Below the pieces are notes generated by a model. It did no database searches and was not told where the DNA came from. It saw only the letters and a list, made by a program, of their open reading frames with translations. Position numbers and translations under genes: made by a program. A stretch of 64,000 bases of DNA from Laetiporus sulphureus 93-53 (taxonomy: Eukaryota; Basidiomycota; Agaricomycetes; Polyporales; Laetiporaceae), in NCBI RefSeq assembly GCF_001632365.1, contig NW_024468556.1, positions 24,970-88,969 of the forward strand, read 5' to 3'. Positions 1 through 11,252 of the stretch are shown in pieces; the stretch's first letter is position 1; every line of letters starts with the position of its first letter.

Positions 1-218
1 TTGATGGGACTTCCATCGACACTACGAATCTTGACTTCCTTCTGCGATTTGAGAAGATGAAGTCCTGCTTTCTTCGCAAACGATTCATTGATGAACATTC
101 CTTTTGCTCCAGAATCGACTAAGGCTCTTGCTGGAATACTTCGGGTTCTTGTACCATCGTAATCTTTGAAGACGATATTGAGGTATATTTCGCTTCCTCG
201 TTTGATATCGCCTCGTAT
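1..218 (-). pseudogene. Retropepsin (aspartic protease) start of element D, partial
   Basis: Translating the minus strand from about 218 to 1 gives an open frame containing ALVDSGAKGMFINESFAKK, the D-S/T-G catalytic loop and following helix of a retropepsin-like protease. The protein runs off the left edge. It would release Gag and Pol products. The frame equals that of the capsid domain, not that of the zinc knuckle immediately upstream. Confidence 0.75.
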
Positions 219-223
219 GATTA

Positions 224-965
224 CTTCCTCGGGGACCGTTTCTTTATCTGGGTGCCACGAGATCCCAACGCGCACCCAATTCCAAAACCCTCTGGATCGT
301 CTTTCTCCATGGGTGGTGGATATCGGCGTGCATATTCATATCTATCTGGGTTATCTCCAAATTCCAGAAGATTGTCGAGATGGGGCATCGTCATATTGCG
401 TTTCTTAATACGGTCTCCTCGCATTTTGAGTGCATCTTCCCGTCGTATTCTGGCGAGTTCTTCTTTGGGGATGAATCTTCGAACCACATACTCTTCTTCT
501 GAGTCGCTGGATTCATCCTTGGTTCGCCTGATTTTGCGAACTGTTTTGGTTTTAACAGGACGAGCTCTTCGCACCCTGTGAACAACCATTTCTGGTTCGG
601 ATACTTCTTCAGATTCCGATGATTCAGATTCTGATTCTTCCGATGATGAGGATTCTGATTCTTCCTGTTCCGACTCCTCCGAATTATCCTCAGAGTCGCT
701 TTCTTCGACTCTCTTTACTCGTCGGCGTTTCTTCTCCGTTCCCTTGGAGTAAGATTTAGTCGGCTTGGAAGTCTTTCTTCGTCTGCCAGATCCGGAGTAT
801 TTCTTCGTCCTGGAATTGGACGTCTGGGTCTTGGCATATGAAGCTGTCTTTCCTGAGTGATTTGGTGCCGGATCGTATTCTGCATTTAGACATTGTGCGG
901 CGACGTGTCCTGGCTTTCCACAGTTATAGCAGAGTCCATCCACAGAACGTTTCTTATGGGGTTTC
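224..965 (-). pseudogene. Zinc knuckle and charged linker of element D Gag
   Basis: In the frame displaced from the capsid ORF is a canonical CCHC knuckle, CYNCGKPGHVAAQC (C-X2-C-X4-H-X4-C), which binds RNA during packaging. It is followed by a basic patch, a long run of Ser, Glu and Asp (about 50 residues), and a second basic stretch. The frame closes at a stop at 221-223 while the protease continues in the capsid frame, so another shift lies near 285. The open frame extends further upstream to about 2047, but that part is a shadow of the capsid domain and should not be annotated as protein. Confidence 0.7.
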
Positions 966-1745
966 TGGGGAGATCCGGTCAACGTCCATTGCGTCAGGGT
1001 CCTTCTCCGTCCTTCTTCCGCTTCCTGAAGAGCCTGAGATGAACTTGAAGATATTTGTCTTTCCGCTATGAATGTCCTGGAGGTCTGTGACCTTTCTTGC
1101 GGCCTTGCATGCTGCTGCATAGGTCGTCGGCAGATTTTCCGTGATGAAGACTTTTTCTGCAAGTTTCTCATTAAGGCCTCGCTTGAAGTGGATGAGTTTG
1201 GCGTATTCGTCGTCGATTTCGGCATATCGGTAGAGGATATCGAGATTTCCGATATATTCGTCGACGGTTTGTTTGTCCTGCTTGTATTTTCCTTCGAGAA
1301 GTACTTGCCAGGCTTGATCCTTGGTTGCGACACCTCCATACTTTTCGGTAAGCGTCGTCTTGAAATCCTGGTACGTCCCAAGATTGTTGTGTTTTGCCAC
1401 TTGGTTGGCTTCCCATGACTCGGCCCACTTTCCTGCTGTGGATGAGGAGTCGATTTGGGAGAGGACGAAGGCAATTTTGCTAAAGTCGTCATTGTAGACT
1501 CCCGCGTTTGCCTGTAGGTATCGTTCCACGTTTCGGAGGAACGATGCATACTCTCGTTTGTCTCCCCTAAACTCCTTGATTTTTCCCATCTTCTTTTCTC
1601 GTGCCACTGGCTGCTTGGGGATTGCTCCCTGGTATTGTGCATAGAGTGCCAATGCTTGTTGGTAATCGTTCCAGACGGCATCGGTGCAAGTTCCGGGATG
1701 GACTGGTGGTCCGAGAGCTGGGTCATATCGTGCATGTGTCGCCAT
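954..1745 (-). pseudogene. Gag capsid domain of element D
   Basis: This 263-codon frame has the hydrophobic-aromatic pattern of a Retrotrans_gag domain: an FRGDKREYASFLRNVERYL block near residues 58-76, then a KWAESW block near residue 107, then YGGVATKDQAWQVLLEGK, where the helical bundle continues. It ends in DPDAMDVDRISPETP, the usual fungal gypsy linker just before the zinc knuckle. The stop TAA follows that linker directly, while the knuckle continues in the next frame from the same bases near 960. The leader ORF at 1974-2261 is in this same frame upstream. Capsid function is known for the family; loss of a continuous frame is seen here. Confidence 0.75.
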
Positions 1746-2458
1746 ACTTCCTGAGAACTGGAAGCTACCGGTTGGTCTTGATCCGGTTGAAACCGAACGT
1801 GTGATTCCAGGCGCGTTGGGTAGGTGGGGTGGCTGGTCCCTTGTGAGATGTGTGATTCCTGGATAATCTGGTCGAGTAGTACTGTCCGAGATAGATCTCT
1901 CGAGCGGGACTGCTCTTGTTCTGAGAGGATTAACTGGCTGTAATCCACCGGTTTCCTGTGAACGCCCTTCCTGTCATTCAACTTGGATTGATTCTCCTCG
2001 TGGAAGTTCTGTTGCTTCGTCAAAGAGTCGTAGAGATTCTTCGTCAAAGTTTTCCCTTCCGCGAAGAACTTGTCTTATTTCTTCGATCTCACCCTCGAGC
2101 TGCTCTAACCTTGGGCGATCTGTTGGTTCGTAGGCTTGTCCTAGCCTGAATTGAAGTCGAAGTTGAACCGCTTCTGTCGACTTTTTGTCGTAGAGGTCTG
2201 TTAATTCCTCTGTGGTGGCGTCACTGAGCGTAAATGGTGGTACTTCTTCGTCAGAAGTCACCGGTCGTATTTCTGGGGTGGATTCCTCAGAGACTGGATC
2301 GTGTTCTCGGAAAGTAGTCGTTTTGAATCTTGTCTTGTCCTAAGATTCCTGGATTGCCTTCCCTGGGAAGGGCTTTAGCACGTCTTCAACGTGTGCCTCA
2401 GATGAGGGCTTCTCTTCTGGACTACCACTCGGGTAATCGCTGGAGCTTGAGTTCGTTC

Positions 2459-3854
2459 TGTAACAAAAACTCCGTGCTCCTGCCTTTTGATCTTGGTGGC
2501 CCTTAACCAATTGCGTACGTCTTTTGATTTGCCTGGTAACGTCAACCAGTCGGAGTCCTAGTCTCTTTTCTGACCTCGGATATCCTGTGCTCGCTTTTTA
2601 ACGTGCCCAGCTAGTCACGTCGAACTCCTGCCTACTCCCGTTTGAGCGCTTGGTCGTTCTGGCTGTTGATTTCCTCTGCTTGGTGCCTATAACCAATCGT
2701 CCTTCCTATCTGCATTTTCTCGATTGAAAACCAGCCTCGGCAAGGTGTGGGTGCCTTCTTTCGGTGGCCCTTAACCGGCGTCTTCTGTATACCCAGCTCC
2801 TCCGGTGAGTGTGGGGCTCAAGTCGACACTGCCTTCAGCGGGTACCTTGCCGCAACAAGTACCCAGGTTCCGCTTCTCCGAGAATCTCCTGTCTGGTGAA
2901 GTACCGCCGCAACGGCTACTTCAGAGTGGTGCTCCCTGTTTTTCCCTCCTCGGGCGAAGTACTGCCGCAACAGCTACTTCAGAGTGGTTCTCCCTGTTTT
3001 TCCAAGTGGTGCAGAGGCCGCAACGTGCACCGAGTTCCCTAGAATTGGATACCCCTGTTTGAGGACTTGATGGAGTTGGTTTCTTCTGTAGCGTCCAAGT
3101 AGACCCCACTTCTTGTAAGTGGTTCTAAACCTAAACAGGTTGACCTATAGAAAAACCTCTTCCAAATGTTATGAAGCGTTCCCTGCTAGAACGTTCAGAA
3201 CCACGTGTGCTTTCTCACACGTACTAGTCCACAGCGTGGACAGAGACTCAGATACCAAATATACCTGACGTCTCCAATAGTCAAGCAGACTATTAGCAGG
3301 GTTTATAGTGTGGTCAAGCCTAGTAGACGATATAGCAGTGAGGTCCTCACTCTACCCTTGCTAGGCCTTGGCCGCTACAGCTACTGCACGTTCACCCGCA
3401 GGTTACTAGGTTCGCTGTTCTGACTCTAGCAAGCATACGAGCTTACTACCTCTTGAGAGCGAGTACGATTGCACGAGGGTTCTAGAACTGAGAACGTTCA
3501 GAGTCACAGGTGGAAGAGGTTATCTTCCAGCTGCTGCTCCGCCCCTTTATATAGTCGCAGACCTATAGTCTGGGGTACTAGTACAAGGGGTCTCCTACAG
3601 CTATTCATAAGTAAATGAAATAGACCGAGACAAATACTAACCGCTGCGAGCCAAGTAATTGGCGAGCTAATGTTAGTACAGGTGAAATAGAAACCTGAAA
3701 TGCGAAGGTCTAGTTTGCATGGCCTGAGTGAGTAAATCGTAAAAACGAAAACTGCTAACCCTAGCATATGTCCACAAGACCTATGAACCATAAATAGTAA
3801 GTGTCACGTGCAACGTAAACTGTCACGTGACCTTGAAGCGCTGAAACCGTAACA
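2459..3854 (-). repeat. Putative 5' LTR of element D (boundaries provisional)
   Basis: No partner copy lies in the window, so the ends are inferred only from a TGT...ACA pair (tgtaac at 2459, gtaaca ending at 3854) and from position upstream of gag. On the minus strand it contains CACGTG motifs (3797-3835) and a TATATAAA box near 3550, as expected for U3. A long R/U5 would follow. Neither a tRNA-type nor a self-complementary primer site was found next to 2458, which weakens the left boundary. Confidence 0.35.
2897..3003. repeat. Imperfect tandem repeat, two units of about 58 bp
   Basis: The block with gaagtaccgccgcaac, ggctacttcagagtgg and tccctgtttttcc recurs about 57-58 bp downstream with a few substitutions. 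A weaker third partial unit (ccttgccgcaacaagtacc) lies near 2846. It is inside the putative LTR/leader of element D. Confidence 0.7.
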
Positions 3855-4911
3855 TATGTAAGGAATCCAGTAGGTGCTTACCTCAGCCTCGATGTATGAT
3901 GCGAGTGCTGAGGTAGCAGGAAAAGATCGAGCACGCTTGTGGCTACGTGATTACATAAGCAAACACGTGCGGAATGTCTAAGTCCGTGTCCCACTGGACA
4001 TAAAGTCTGTATGACTTCCAACACTCTGTGATATAGCGCTAAATACGTGAGCAAAGTCAGGACGATCACTCACTGATCTGTGAAGGCAAGAAAGCCATTG
4101 TTGAGTGTTGTTGAGAACAAGGTAGAGCATGCATGTTACAGAACCTACTTAAATCTCATCATGAGATGTAGTCTACTGACGACATACAACAGGATCAATA
4201 TATTCTATAGCTGGAACATTTACCATGATCTCTCGATGGGCGCTCAGTCGAAGCCTGCAGCAATCGAGCTGCAAATGAAATCCAGCCATTAGTCAATTAA
4301 TTCTTGCAGAGAAAAAGTGCCATGGTCTCCAGGTGCACTCATTCATAAGGATGGTATTAGCAAAGTGAACTTAGTGGCAGAATCAGTGCATCAGGAAACC
4401 TCAAACTGGCTTGCAGCTCGACAGCCTGCTTTCTGACTTGTTCTCGCTAGTTATGGCTCATGTAAGCCAAAAGGTACATGATAATAAGCTTCCAACCAGG
4501 AGGATAGTTCTAAAATGAGCTGTCCTGAAACTTACTGTCTGTTTTGGTGATGGAAAGTGGATAAAAGAGTCATAAGCCAATTTGAGTTTTTCTGATGTGT
4601 GGTCAATGACAAGTGGCCTTTCCTAAATGGTCCTTCATAAGAGAAATATAGTCCAAGACTCATGAGAACACAATCAGCGATGTAGGCAAAAATTTTCAAT
4701 TAAGCACAGGCGACATGACGAGTGAAGCTTGAGCGAGTAACTTGTGTGACTCACAGAGTCATGGAGTTGTGTCACAAGTGACCAGACACGTCTTTCTCAC
4801 CATCACAGTTCTTGCATCACGTCCACAGCCACAGCTTGCATCCACCTCACCAACGTAACATTCGATGTTTCCCTATTCTAGTCATGTGAAGTATGCTATG
4901 ATACGAAATCT
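3855..4911. other. No gene recognised; flank between element D and helicase pseudogene
   Basis: Only short ORFs without recognisable motifs. A small hairpin lies at 4741-4778: an outer pair cttgtg/cacaag and an inner pair tgactc/gagtca around a 3-base loop. The right part may hold further decayed C-terminal helicase sequence. Confidence 0.5.
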
Positions 4912-6412
4912 GTGAAGTGGCATACAAGGGATCGGCTTAAAGTTCCAGGTCAGTTTGACGTCCTCGCTCTTAGGGGTACCTGCTTTGGGGTTCTACCTCG
5001 GAGCACCATTGTCTCCCCTAGGCAGACCTATAAAATCATCTTTTCTAAGAGAGCGACGACAGATGATATTAAGGTCTGCTTCAAAATGTGCCCTTCAACC
5101 CGTAGTACACACTTTCGATGACGTGTCACCCCATTTTGAAAATGCTGAGACATGCGGAAGGATGCCGTTGACATGCCACTGATGGCAGCTGGCTTCTCCC
5201 AGATCTCATCGAGCATGCCTGAAACTCCCAAGTCCAATGCATGAATCTGTACAATGACCTGCAATGACTCTGTGATTTTGAGACATGTCTACGAGATCTC
5301 TTGATTATAGCTCATTGCTGCCTCTGATGCCATGAGCCATGCTGTCTGTACCGATAGTGATTTACCAGCATAGATGATGATGCATCAAGTGAAGTGTTTC
5401 TTGATTGTGCGTGTCCCAATTGAGTGAGTTGAAGACACGAATGTGCTTGTTGTGGTCTTCTACATCATCAACTTTGTTCCATAGATAGGTCGCTACTCGA
5501 TGACCATGGCTGATAGTCTTGCAGAAGATGATGACATGGTGCTGCTCTTCTAGAACCCAGTCGAGCTCTGGGAATTGGTACACATTTGCACCAGATATTT
5601 GGGTATGGAAGATTCATTCGATGTCGTAACGAGCATTCAAGTGATGAATCTGATGGTACTGACCCACTTTGAGTCCAAGAAATCCACAGACAGACTCTGT
5701 AGGCAAGCCTGGACATAGTGTCACTGTTAGGGCTATGATCACTGGTGATCCTGGAAATTGCATGTGAGCAGAGCCTATTTGTTTGAAAGCGGCACGGAAT
5801 CGCATCCCCCAGTGCTGGAGAAGGTGAATTTTATCCACTCCAAGTGTCATTACGTGTGTGCTGAATGACTTGTCTGCAAGCAAGCACTCAAAGCCCTTGC
5901 TCATCAGTTGCTCCAGCATTAGCAGAATGACCTCCACTCCAGACAAAGCTGTCTTCCAGAGGTTCTCGCCTCTATGGCTAGCTTGCTGTGTTGTGTCAGA
6001 ATTAATCACCAGCACCGATAATCCAATGGCCATGAATTTGGGTGCATGTATGCTATGATGTCAGTGCTTTATATCACTGTCAGTTTGATTACTATTGACC
6101 ATATCATCTTCGAGAGACTTTGTGGGGCAGACAACCAGTATACATGTAACATGGTGATGCCTTGAATGTGTGATGCAACACTTCAATGGGACAATGCGAT
6201 GGGTTTTGAGCAAATGCGTGAGCAACCAGCAAGTACATGATAAAGAATCCTGTCTTGCCAGAGCCTGTAGGAGTAATCGCAACAACATCTGTTCCTTTGA
6301 GAGCTTTTGCTACGCCTTCAAGCTGGTAGTCGTGTGGGTCATAGGGTAGACTACATGCCAGTATATCTTATAGCAAAGCATGACCTTGGGGTGAATTGAA
6401 AGTGGATGGTTG
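4912..6412 (-). pseudogene. Decayed RecQ/telomere-linked-type DNA helicase
   Basis: Minus-strand fragments in changing frames follow the order of a superfamily-2 RecQ-like helicase. Near 6340 is a Q-motif-like YDPHDYQLEG. Near 6275 is motif I, TPTGSGKTG. Near 6120 is a CPTKSLEDDM block (motif Ia region). Near 5835 is DKIHLLQHWGMRFR at the DEAH position, with E-A changed to K-I. Near 5735 is ALTVTL for motif III ALTAT. At 5362-5583 is ELDWVLEEQHHVIIFCKTI, the start of helicase domain 2. Stops and shifts interrupt all parts. Such helicases are multicopy in mushrooms and often subtelomeric (established). The N-terminal end abuts the left LTR of element A, so A probably landed at or near the start codon. 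The identity is firm; exact ends are not. Confidence 0.75.
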
Positions 6413-6682
6413 TGTCACAGTTTTTCCATGACTCAGCACGGAGCTCCGAAGGACCTTGTAATATAACACATGCATCTGAGTAGACTAACACATGTACCTA
6501 GTATCAGGGATCTTACACCCAGTCATGGGGTACTACCCTAGGCATATATATACCAGCTCAACTGAGGGGATAGCTCCTCACTTTCGAGTTGGCTTGTTCA
6601 CTGCAATCTTTCGAACAAGAGCAGTACCTTCACAGGTAGTCTTCGCAAGGGAAGGATAGCACTAAGTGCTCATCTGGTCACA
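6413..6682 (+). repeat. 5' LTR of element A
   Basis: 270 bp, starts tgtcacag and ends ctggtcaca. It aligns without gaps to 29450-29719; I count 19 differences, 18 of them transitions. TATATATA lies at 6545-6552, and 35 bases further on is actttcgagtt (6580-6590), the probable RNA 5' end. Confidence 0.95.
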
Positions 6683-6683
6683 T

Positions 6684-6694
6684 AACTCGAAAGT
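6684..6694 (+). promoter_or_regulatory. Self-complementary primer-binding site of element A
   Basis: The bases aactcgaaagt lie one base after the 5' LTR and are the exact reverse complement of 6580-6590 inside the LTR, at the expected transcription start. Tf1/sushi elements prime minus-strand synthesis by folding the RNA's own 5' end onto such a site (established), which is inferred here. Confidence 0.8.
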
Positions 6695-6896
6695 ACTCCT
6701 CTTGGACTGTGGGCACCAGTTGTAGCCTCAGTTCACTATACCTTGACAATCATCTATCACCACTCGACGTCGACAGGGCCAGTGTCCTATATGTCCAAAA
6801 CCCAACACCTCACCTACCCAAGCCAACAGTAGTAAGTAGAAGACTGGAGTTATCACCATCGGCTGCATCCAGGGCATTAGCTTATCCACCTATGAA

Positions 6897-7510
6897 GTGC
6901 CTCCCGCACGTCGTAGTGTTGCCTCAGCACACGCCAACCCGTGCACTAGCAGTGTCATCTCTACATCAAACGTTCTGTTTGACACTGACTCTACCAGCAT
7001 AAACCACTTCCAAACATGCCGCATCAGAGTTATATGTCACTGTAGGGCCAAGACACCTGAAGAATTCTATGAGCAGCAGCCCGAGGCTCTGCCAAGACCA
7101 CGCCCTCAACTGCGGGCACTGCACAAATTCCACGAGGATCTGACAACAGCTACCTACATCCATGCTGCAACTGGTAGTCACTGGACGTACCCTCTAGCTC
7201 TACACATCATATCCACCACTCGCATCACTGGCACCAAGAAACAGGTGGACCTACTTCTCACCAAGCAGTACACCAGGAAGCTCGACAAGCAGGACATACT
7301 TGTCCTTCATGCCCTCACTGCCAAACTTACCCAGCTGTGAGATGACATTGCCACCTATAAGCTTCCCTTCATACACCAGCACATAGCATGCGCCTTTTGT
7401 GACTACGTATCTGCATGAAAGAAGGAAGGAGGAGAAACATGCTGGATAGTGAGGGATATCATCCAGAAGTACAGAAAAGGACTCGAGAGAATGGGCAGGG
7501 TCTTGTTATA
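6897..7510 (+). pseudogene. Element A leader ORF-a (homologous to C ORF-a), broken
   Basis: A 147-codon frame (6897-7340) plus its continuation past a stop resembles the intact 252-residue ORF of element C. Matching blocks in order are SSVIS near the start, TPEEFY against TLDEFY, LALHIISTTRI against IALTVISMSRV, LLTKQYTRKLDKQD against ILTTKRYACKLERQD, and FCDYVSA against FCDFVGY followed by KK and an IIQKYRKGLERM-like helix. It sits between the 5' LTR and gag, where most Ty3/gypsy elements have no ORF. Function unknown; no enzyme motif seen. Confidence 0.7.
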
Positions 7511-7726
7511 GTACCTACATGTCAGATGGCAAATACGAGTACACCGAGTTGAACCCCACCACCTTGCTTATTGACAAACTAGTACAAGCTTCCCCTGAGG
7601 AAGAAAGAAATAGGTTAGATGGCATGCTAGCCCTCTACTAAAACTATTCCGCAACTTCATACTATGAAGTCTACCACGTCAGCACACTCAAAGTATATGA
7701 TAACTCGGACTGGAATGAGGTTGCGG
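7511..7726 (+). pseudogene. Element A leader ORF-b, 5' part, interrupted by element B
   Basis: This encodes TTLLIDKLVQASPEEERNRL and onward to DNSDWNEVAV, resembling C ORF-b (RTAAEILAEVPGPELERARI ... FNQWHNAVI). Element B is inserted right after the codon for Ala-Val. The frame resumes without a shift at 21506 once B and one gcgg duplicate are removed. Confidence 0.65.
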
Positions 7727-9109
7727 TGATATGCTTTGATGCCACCTCCCTATGGTCTGTGGTCAGGCAGTACCGATCACTTCGTTGCAGAGTGAGGTGA
7801 GTATCAACCACTCTGCTCTGTCTCTGATGGCACGATGGTACAGGGAGATGACTCTTTTCTTGAAGGGTGCGAGGCCTGCAGGTTTCTTGCTACCAGACTC
7901 TGAGATGTGGTTGTTATGGATGGTTGGTGTGTGAGTGGTGGATGAGGGCGTCGTCCGAAGTGTGTGGTCGAAAGGTACAATGCAGATGGCTTCATTTGGC
8001 TGGCTAGCCTTCTGACTGGGGCTAGGGCAGAACTCTGGCTTCAGGCACGTGTGTGTTACTGTTTTGAGGAATGAATGTCCCATGTTATGTCAGTCGCATG
8101 CTTCAAATTGATTGCAAATGCTGCTTGAGCACCAACGGATTGTTCGCAGATTTGCTGGGTGCGATCGTTCAGACCGGGTGTCCGTCTCAGCACTAGCAGT
8201 TTTTTGTTTGAGGTTGTTGATGTTTTGTTCACAAATCGACCCCGGCGCTTGTTTGCTGATTGCAAATATGAATTGGACACCTAATCTGGACTGTGAGAAA
8301 CAAATCTCTAGAATGAACCTCGCTCATCTGCTACTGCTGGATTTGGCTGGACTTCGTTCAGTGTGTTCGATCACTTCGTTCCCTATAGTGCATGACTGCT
8401 AAAGTCTTCCTGGCTCCGATAGAACAAGTTAATCGATGGACTGTGCGTAAAAGACCGTACTGAGCCTAGGTGATCGCCTATATCCCTGGGCTTGTGGCGC
8501 GAGTCGTTCGTAGCACAAACTTCATTAACGAAGTTATTGAGGTCAATAGAACACAATTTAATAGTGAAGCAATTAGACAGATATCAAAGATGAGATGTGT
8601 AGAGTGGAGTAGGACTGTGGAGGTGTGGAGAAGTCTGCTGCTGCGATCCCTTTTTCCTCTCTACTTCTCCTGATCGCCAATTGTGACCAGGTTTATATAC
8701 TAAGATGGACAGCTCATTGCCAAACTGTTAATTGCTATGGAAGGTGTCCGTGCTCTGCTTCCAGAGACTAGAAGCATATCTGAAACACATCTGAAATCTG
8801 AAACTTGTAAGAGAAAAGCAGCCTGTTAATGCCGTAACTAATACCCTGCTACTGCTATGCTCATTCGAGCAGTTCATCCTCGATCATCGGTACTGCCTTC
8901 ACTCCTCAGTTCTTCTGAAAGGCGCACCAGGCTGCAGCTGCCTTCCCGACCATGCCTCGCTCAGTCGAGACTGTCTTTGCCAGCTTTGACCACCTCGTGT
9001 AGTATGCATGTCTCGGAGGCAGTTGGTATGACAAAGGATCGGTTGGCCATCTGGGCTTGGCCTGCTGCTTGCCTCATGCTTCATGCTCAGCCTGTTCCCA
9101 CGCTCATCA
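7727..9109 (-). repeat. 3' LTR of element B (left copy)
   Basis: 1383 bp. On the plus strand it starts tgatatgct and ends gctcatca. It aligns to 20119-21501 with the same length and many substitutions, nearly all transitions. Confidence 0.93.
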
Positions 9110-9764
9110 TCTCCTCCCCACTTCGATCTTGACCATCCTCAGGCAATCATAACCGCATTGCCCCCCCTCTCCTTCTATCTTGGCTTGACCTCCTCGTCAC
9201 CATGCTGATCAATTTGATGGATGCGCCGGAATTTCCCCTTATTGAGTACCCTACTCAAAACATCCTGTTCCTTCTTTGCCTGTTTGAGGTGCTCTTGGAC
9301 ACCGTTCTCTGCCTTGAGGGTGAGGAGCCACTCTGGCATTACTATCTTGTCTCCACTGATGACTTTGTTTGTGATGGCACTCCCTCGCCGACCAGCTTCA
9401 ATGAAGAATGAGGTGCATTTTTTTCCAAGCTGAAAGATCGGTCGGTACATGCCAAATGTTACCAGACTAGATGCTGGACCTGATCTGGCTGCCCCAGGTC
9501 ATGTTAGCTCATGCTATGGGCACTCATGGCCGCTTCGTTACTACTGCAGTGCAAATGGTCCTTGACCGATATGCCTTGTTCACCAAGCCTGACTGGCTAC
9601 CGTGGTTGTCTTTCGTGAACATCGATCAGATCACCTTACTAAAGTGAAAGTGCTTGTTTCTTGCGAGTGAGCCTGTACGGTCCCCAGTGGTGGCCAAGTC
9701 AGCTTTCGATGATCTATATATCAAAGCTTTAGAGCAAACTATAGATGGTGATACTGCTTGACAG
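9110..9764. other. Element B 3' untranslated region with polypurine tracts
   Basis: On the minus strand, gtggggaggaga touches the LTR and is the likely plus-strand primer. A second purine run (agaaggagagggggggc) lies near 9163-9180. Short ORFs on both strands show no motif. Confidence 0.55.
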
Positions 9765-10346
9765 ATGGCTAGCAATAGATGGCTGGTGATTGACCCCACC
9801 GATTCATCCATTCATGACCTGCACTGCCCGACGACTCCTGTCACAGTGGAGGGTATCTGCTTTCTTTTTACCCAGCTGGGTATTAAATGCAGTGAACTCT
9901 ACCCTCCGTTGGGGTTTGGTATGGTGATGGCTTCCTTTGGCTTAATGTTTCTGGGGTTCTCTGTCCGAACGAAGCCATCGACTGGTACTCCCCTCTATGG
10001 CTCTTCCCCTGTGTGGCTTGCACCTGAGTGCTTCACCCCACAGCCAGATTTTGTGACTATATGCAGGCAATTGCAGTGTCATGCCGTGCACTCTCCTGAA
10101 CTCCTCTCTGGTGATTCTGAAAGTGAGGATGGCAGTGTCACACCTCTACCCCCTGTGGACGATGATTCTGATCCGGTAGCACCGGATGCATTGTCCGATG
10201 ATGTTGGCCCATCCGTTTCTCGTGTGGTTCCTGCACCTGCAAATATGGATACCAAGCATCGCACCGGGCTCCTTCTGGCCTATCTAACCGCAAATTGGCC
10301 GAAGATCCCTGCCTACGACCAGTCAGCCTTGATCTGGTTCAACTGA
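9765..10346 (+). CDS. Antisense ORF 1 in element B (unknown)
   Basis: 193 codons on the strand opposite to B's pol, between integrase and 3' LTR. The product has a mixed N-terminal half with prolines and aromatics, then PDFVTICRQLQ, then an acidic Ser/Asp stretch (SGDSESEDGSVTPLPPVDDD). This arrangement of a conserved-looking block followed by an acidic linker also occurs in antisense ORF 3. I do not recognise the family. It may be one exon of a longer gene running to 13407. The minus strand here has no long frame, so plus-strand coding is the better reading. Confidence 0.45.
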   Translation: MASNRWLVIDPTDSSIHDLHCPTTPVTVEGICFLFTQLGIKCSELYPPLGFGMVMASFGLMFLGFSVRTKPSTGTPLYGSSPVWLAPECFTPQPDFVTICRQLQCHAVHSPELLSGDSESEDGSVTPLPPVDDDSDPVAPDALSDDVGPSVSRVVPAPANMDTKHRTGLLLAYLTANWPKIPAYDQSALIWFN

Positions 10347-11252
10347 AAGAGATGCACTCCTGGCCCAGTATGTTCGTTAATGCTGTCATCATTATTGCGC
10401 AACTGGTGACCATTTGTCCCTAGTGTCTTCTGTGCAAGGGGAATTCGTTCCCTTGCTTTTTCCTCACTCACCCCACATGCTGCTTATTCTGTTCCACACA
10501 TGGTCATGCGTGCTCTGGTCCAGTACAGGCCTTAGATTGCCCTGGTTTGTCGGATGCTCTGCTCGGTGATCGATTGCTTTGTTCTAACACCCTTGCCTCC
10601 CTCAGCCAACTTCTCTACTGAGGCTGTCCTCAGTGTGTTTCAGGATGTCAGCCTGACTCCGCTTGACTCCTTCTTCATGGAGAGGTTCACGAGTATGGCT
10701 TTTAAGTGAAAAATTAACGAATTTGAACTTGTGATAAAGGCCCTCTATTATATCACCCAATGCCTTTCTTCTGGGTTTGACATGACCACGGCGATCCAGA
10801 AGGCCATCAAGAAGTGCAGCCCAGAAATTCTGGCCTTGCCTCATTCGAACTCGTCACTTGACCCAGCCCCTGAGCAGCTCGCTCCCCAACCTCATTCTAC
10901 CTGTCTGGTCCTTGCGACGGGTTTCGCTGTTTGGTATGTAAAAGTTGGGTCAAGTAGCCAGCGTGACAAATCTGAGGGAGATGACAGGAAAGACTTCAAA
11001 TCATTTCCTACCTCCTAGACCATGTCATTCTCTTCTTATTCTATTAGTCATCTGCCTGTACCAGTACACTGCTATCTAGCCCATTTCCCTTGTAGCATTT
11101 GGTCGATGCTTCATTTGTCAGCCTTGATCCTGGGCCTCTGCAGGCCTGGGCAGCATGAGTCTGACTCACCCTGGTGATTGGTCTCGAGCGGACTTGCTTC
11201 TGCCCAACTCTGACCCCGCTCCTGCCTTTTAGTTACTTGCTCACCTCGTTAA

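Larger units (their letters stand above)
1..3854 (-). mobile_element. Element D: Ty3/gypsy LTR retrotransposon, 5' part only, truncated by window edge
   Basis: Reading the minus strand from right to left there is a promoter-bearing stretch that is probably the 5' LTR and leader, a short leader ORF (1974-2261), a Gag domain, a CCHC zinc knuckle, an acidic and basic tail, and the start of a retropepsin at the left edge. RT, integrase and the 3' LTR would lie outside the window. The order gag-zinc knuckle-protease is that of Ty3/gypsy elements. Gag, knuckle and protease fall in two alternating frames, so at least two frameshifts separate them and this copy looks decayed. It is not a copy of A, B or C: gag sequence and LTR differ. 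Confidence 0.8.

Noticed and set aside
221..2047. 608-codon minus-strand ORF as one protein
   Set aside because: Only its C-terminal part (zinc knuckle and charged tail) is real; the N-terminal two thirds is a shadow of the capsid domain in the neighbouring frame.
2459..3854. Self-priming site for element D
   Set aside because: No stretch following 2458 on the minus strand is complementary to the LTR near the TATA box beyond 6 bases; the LTR boundary itself is uncertain.
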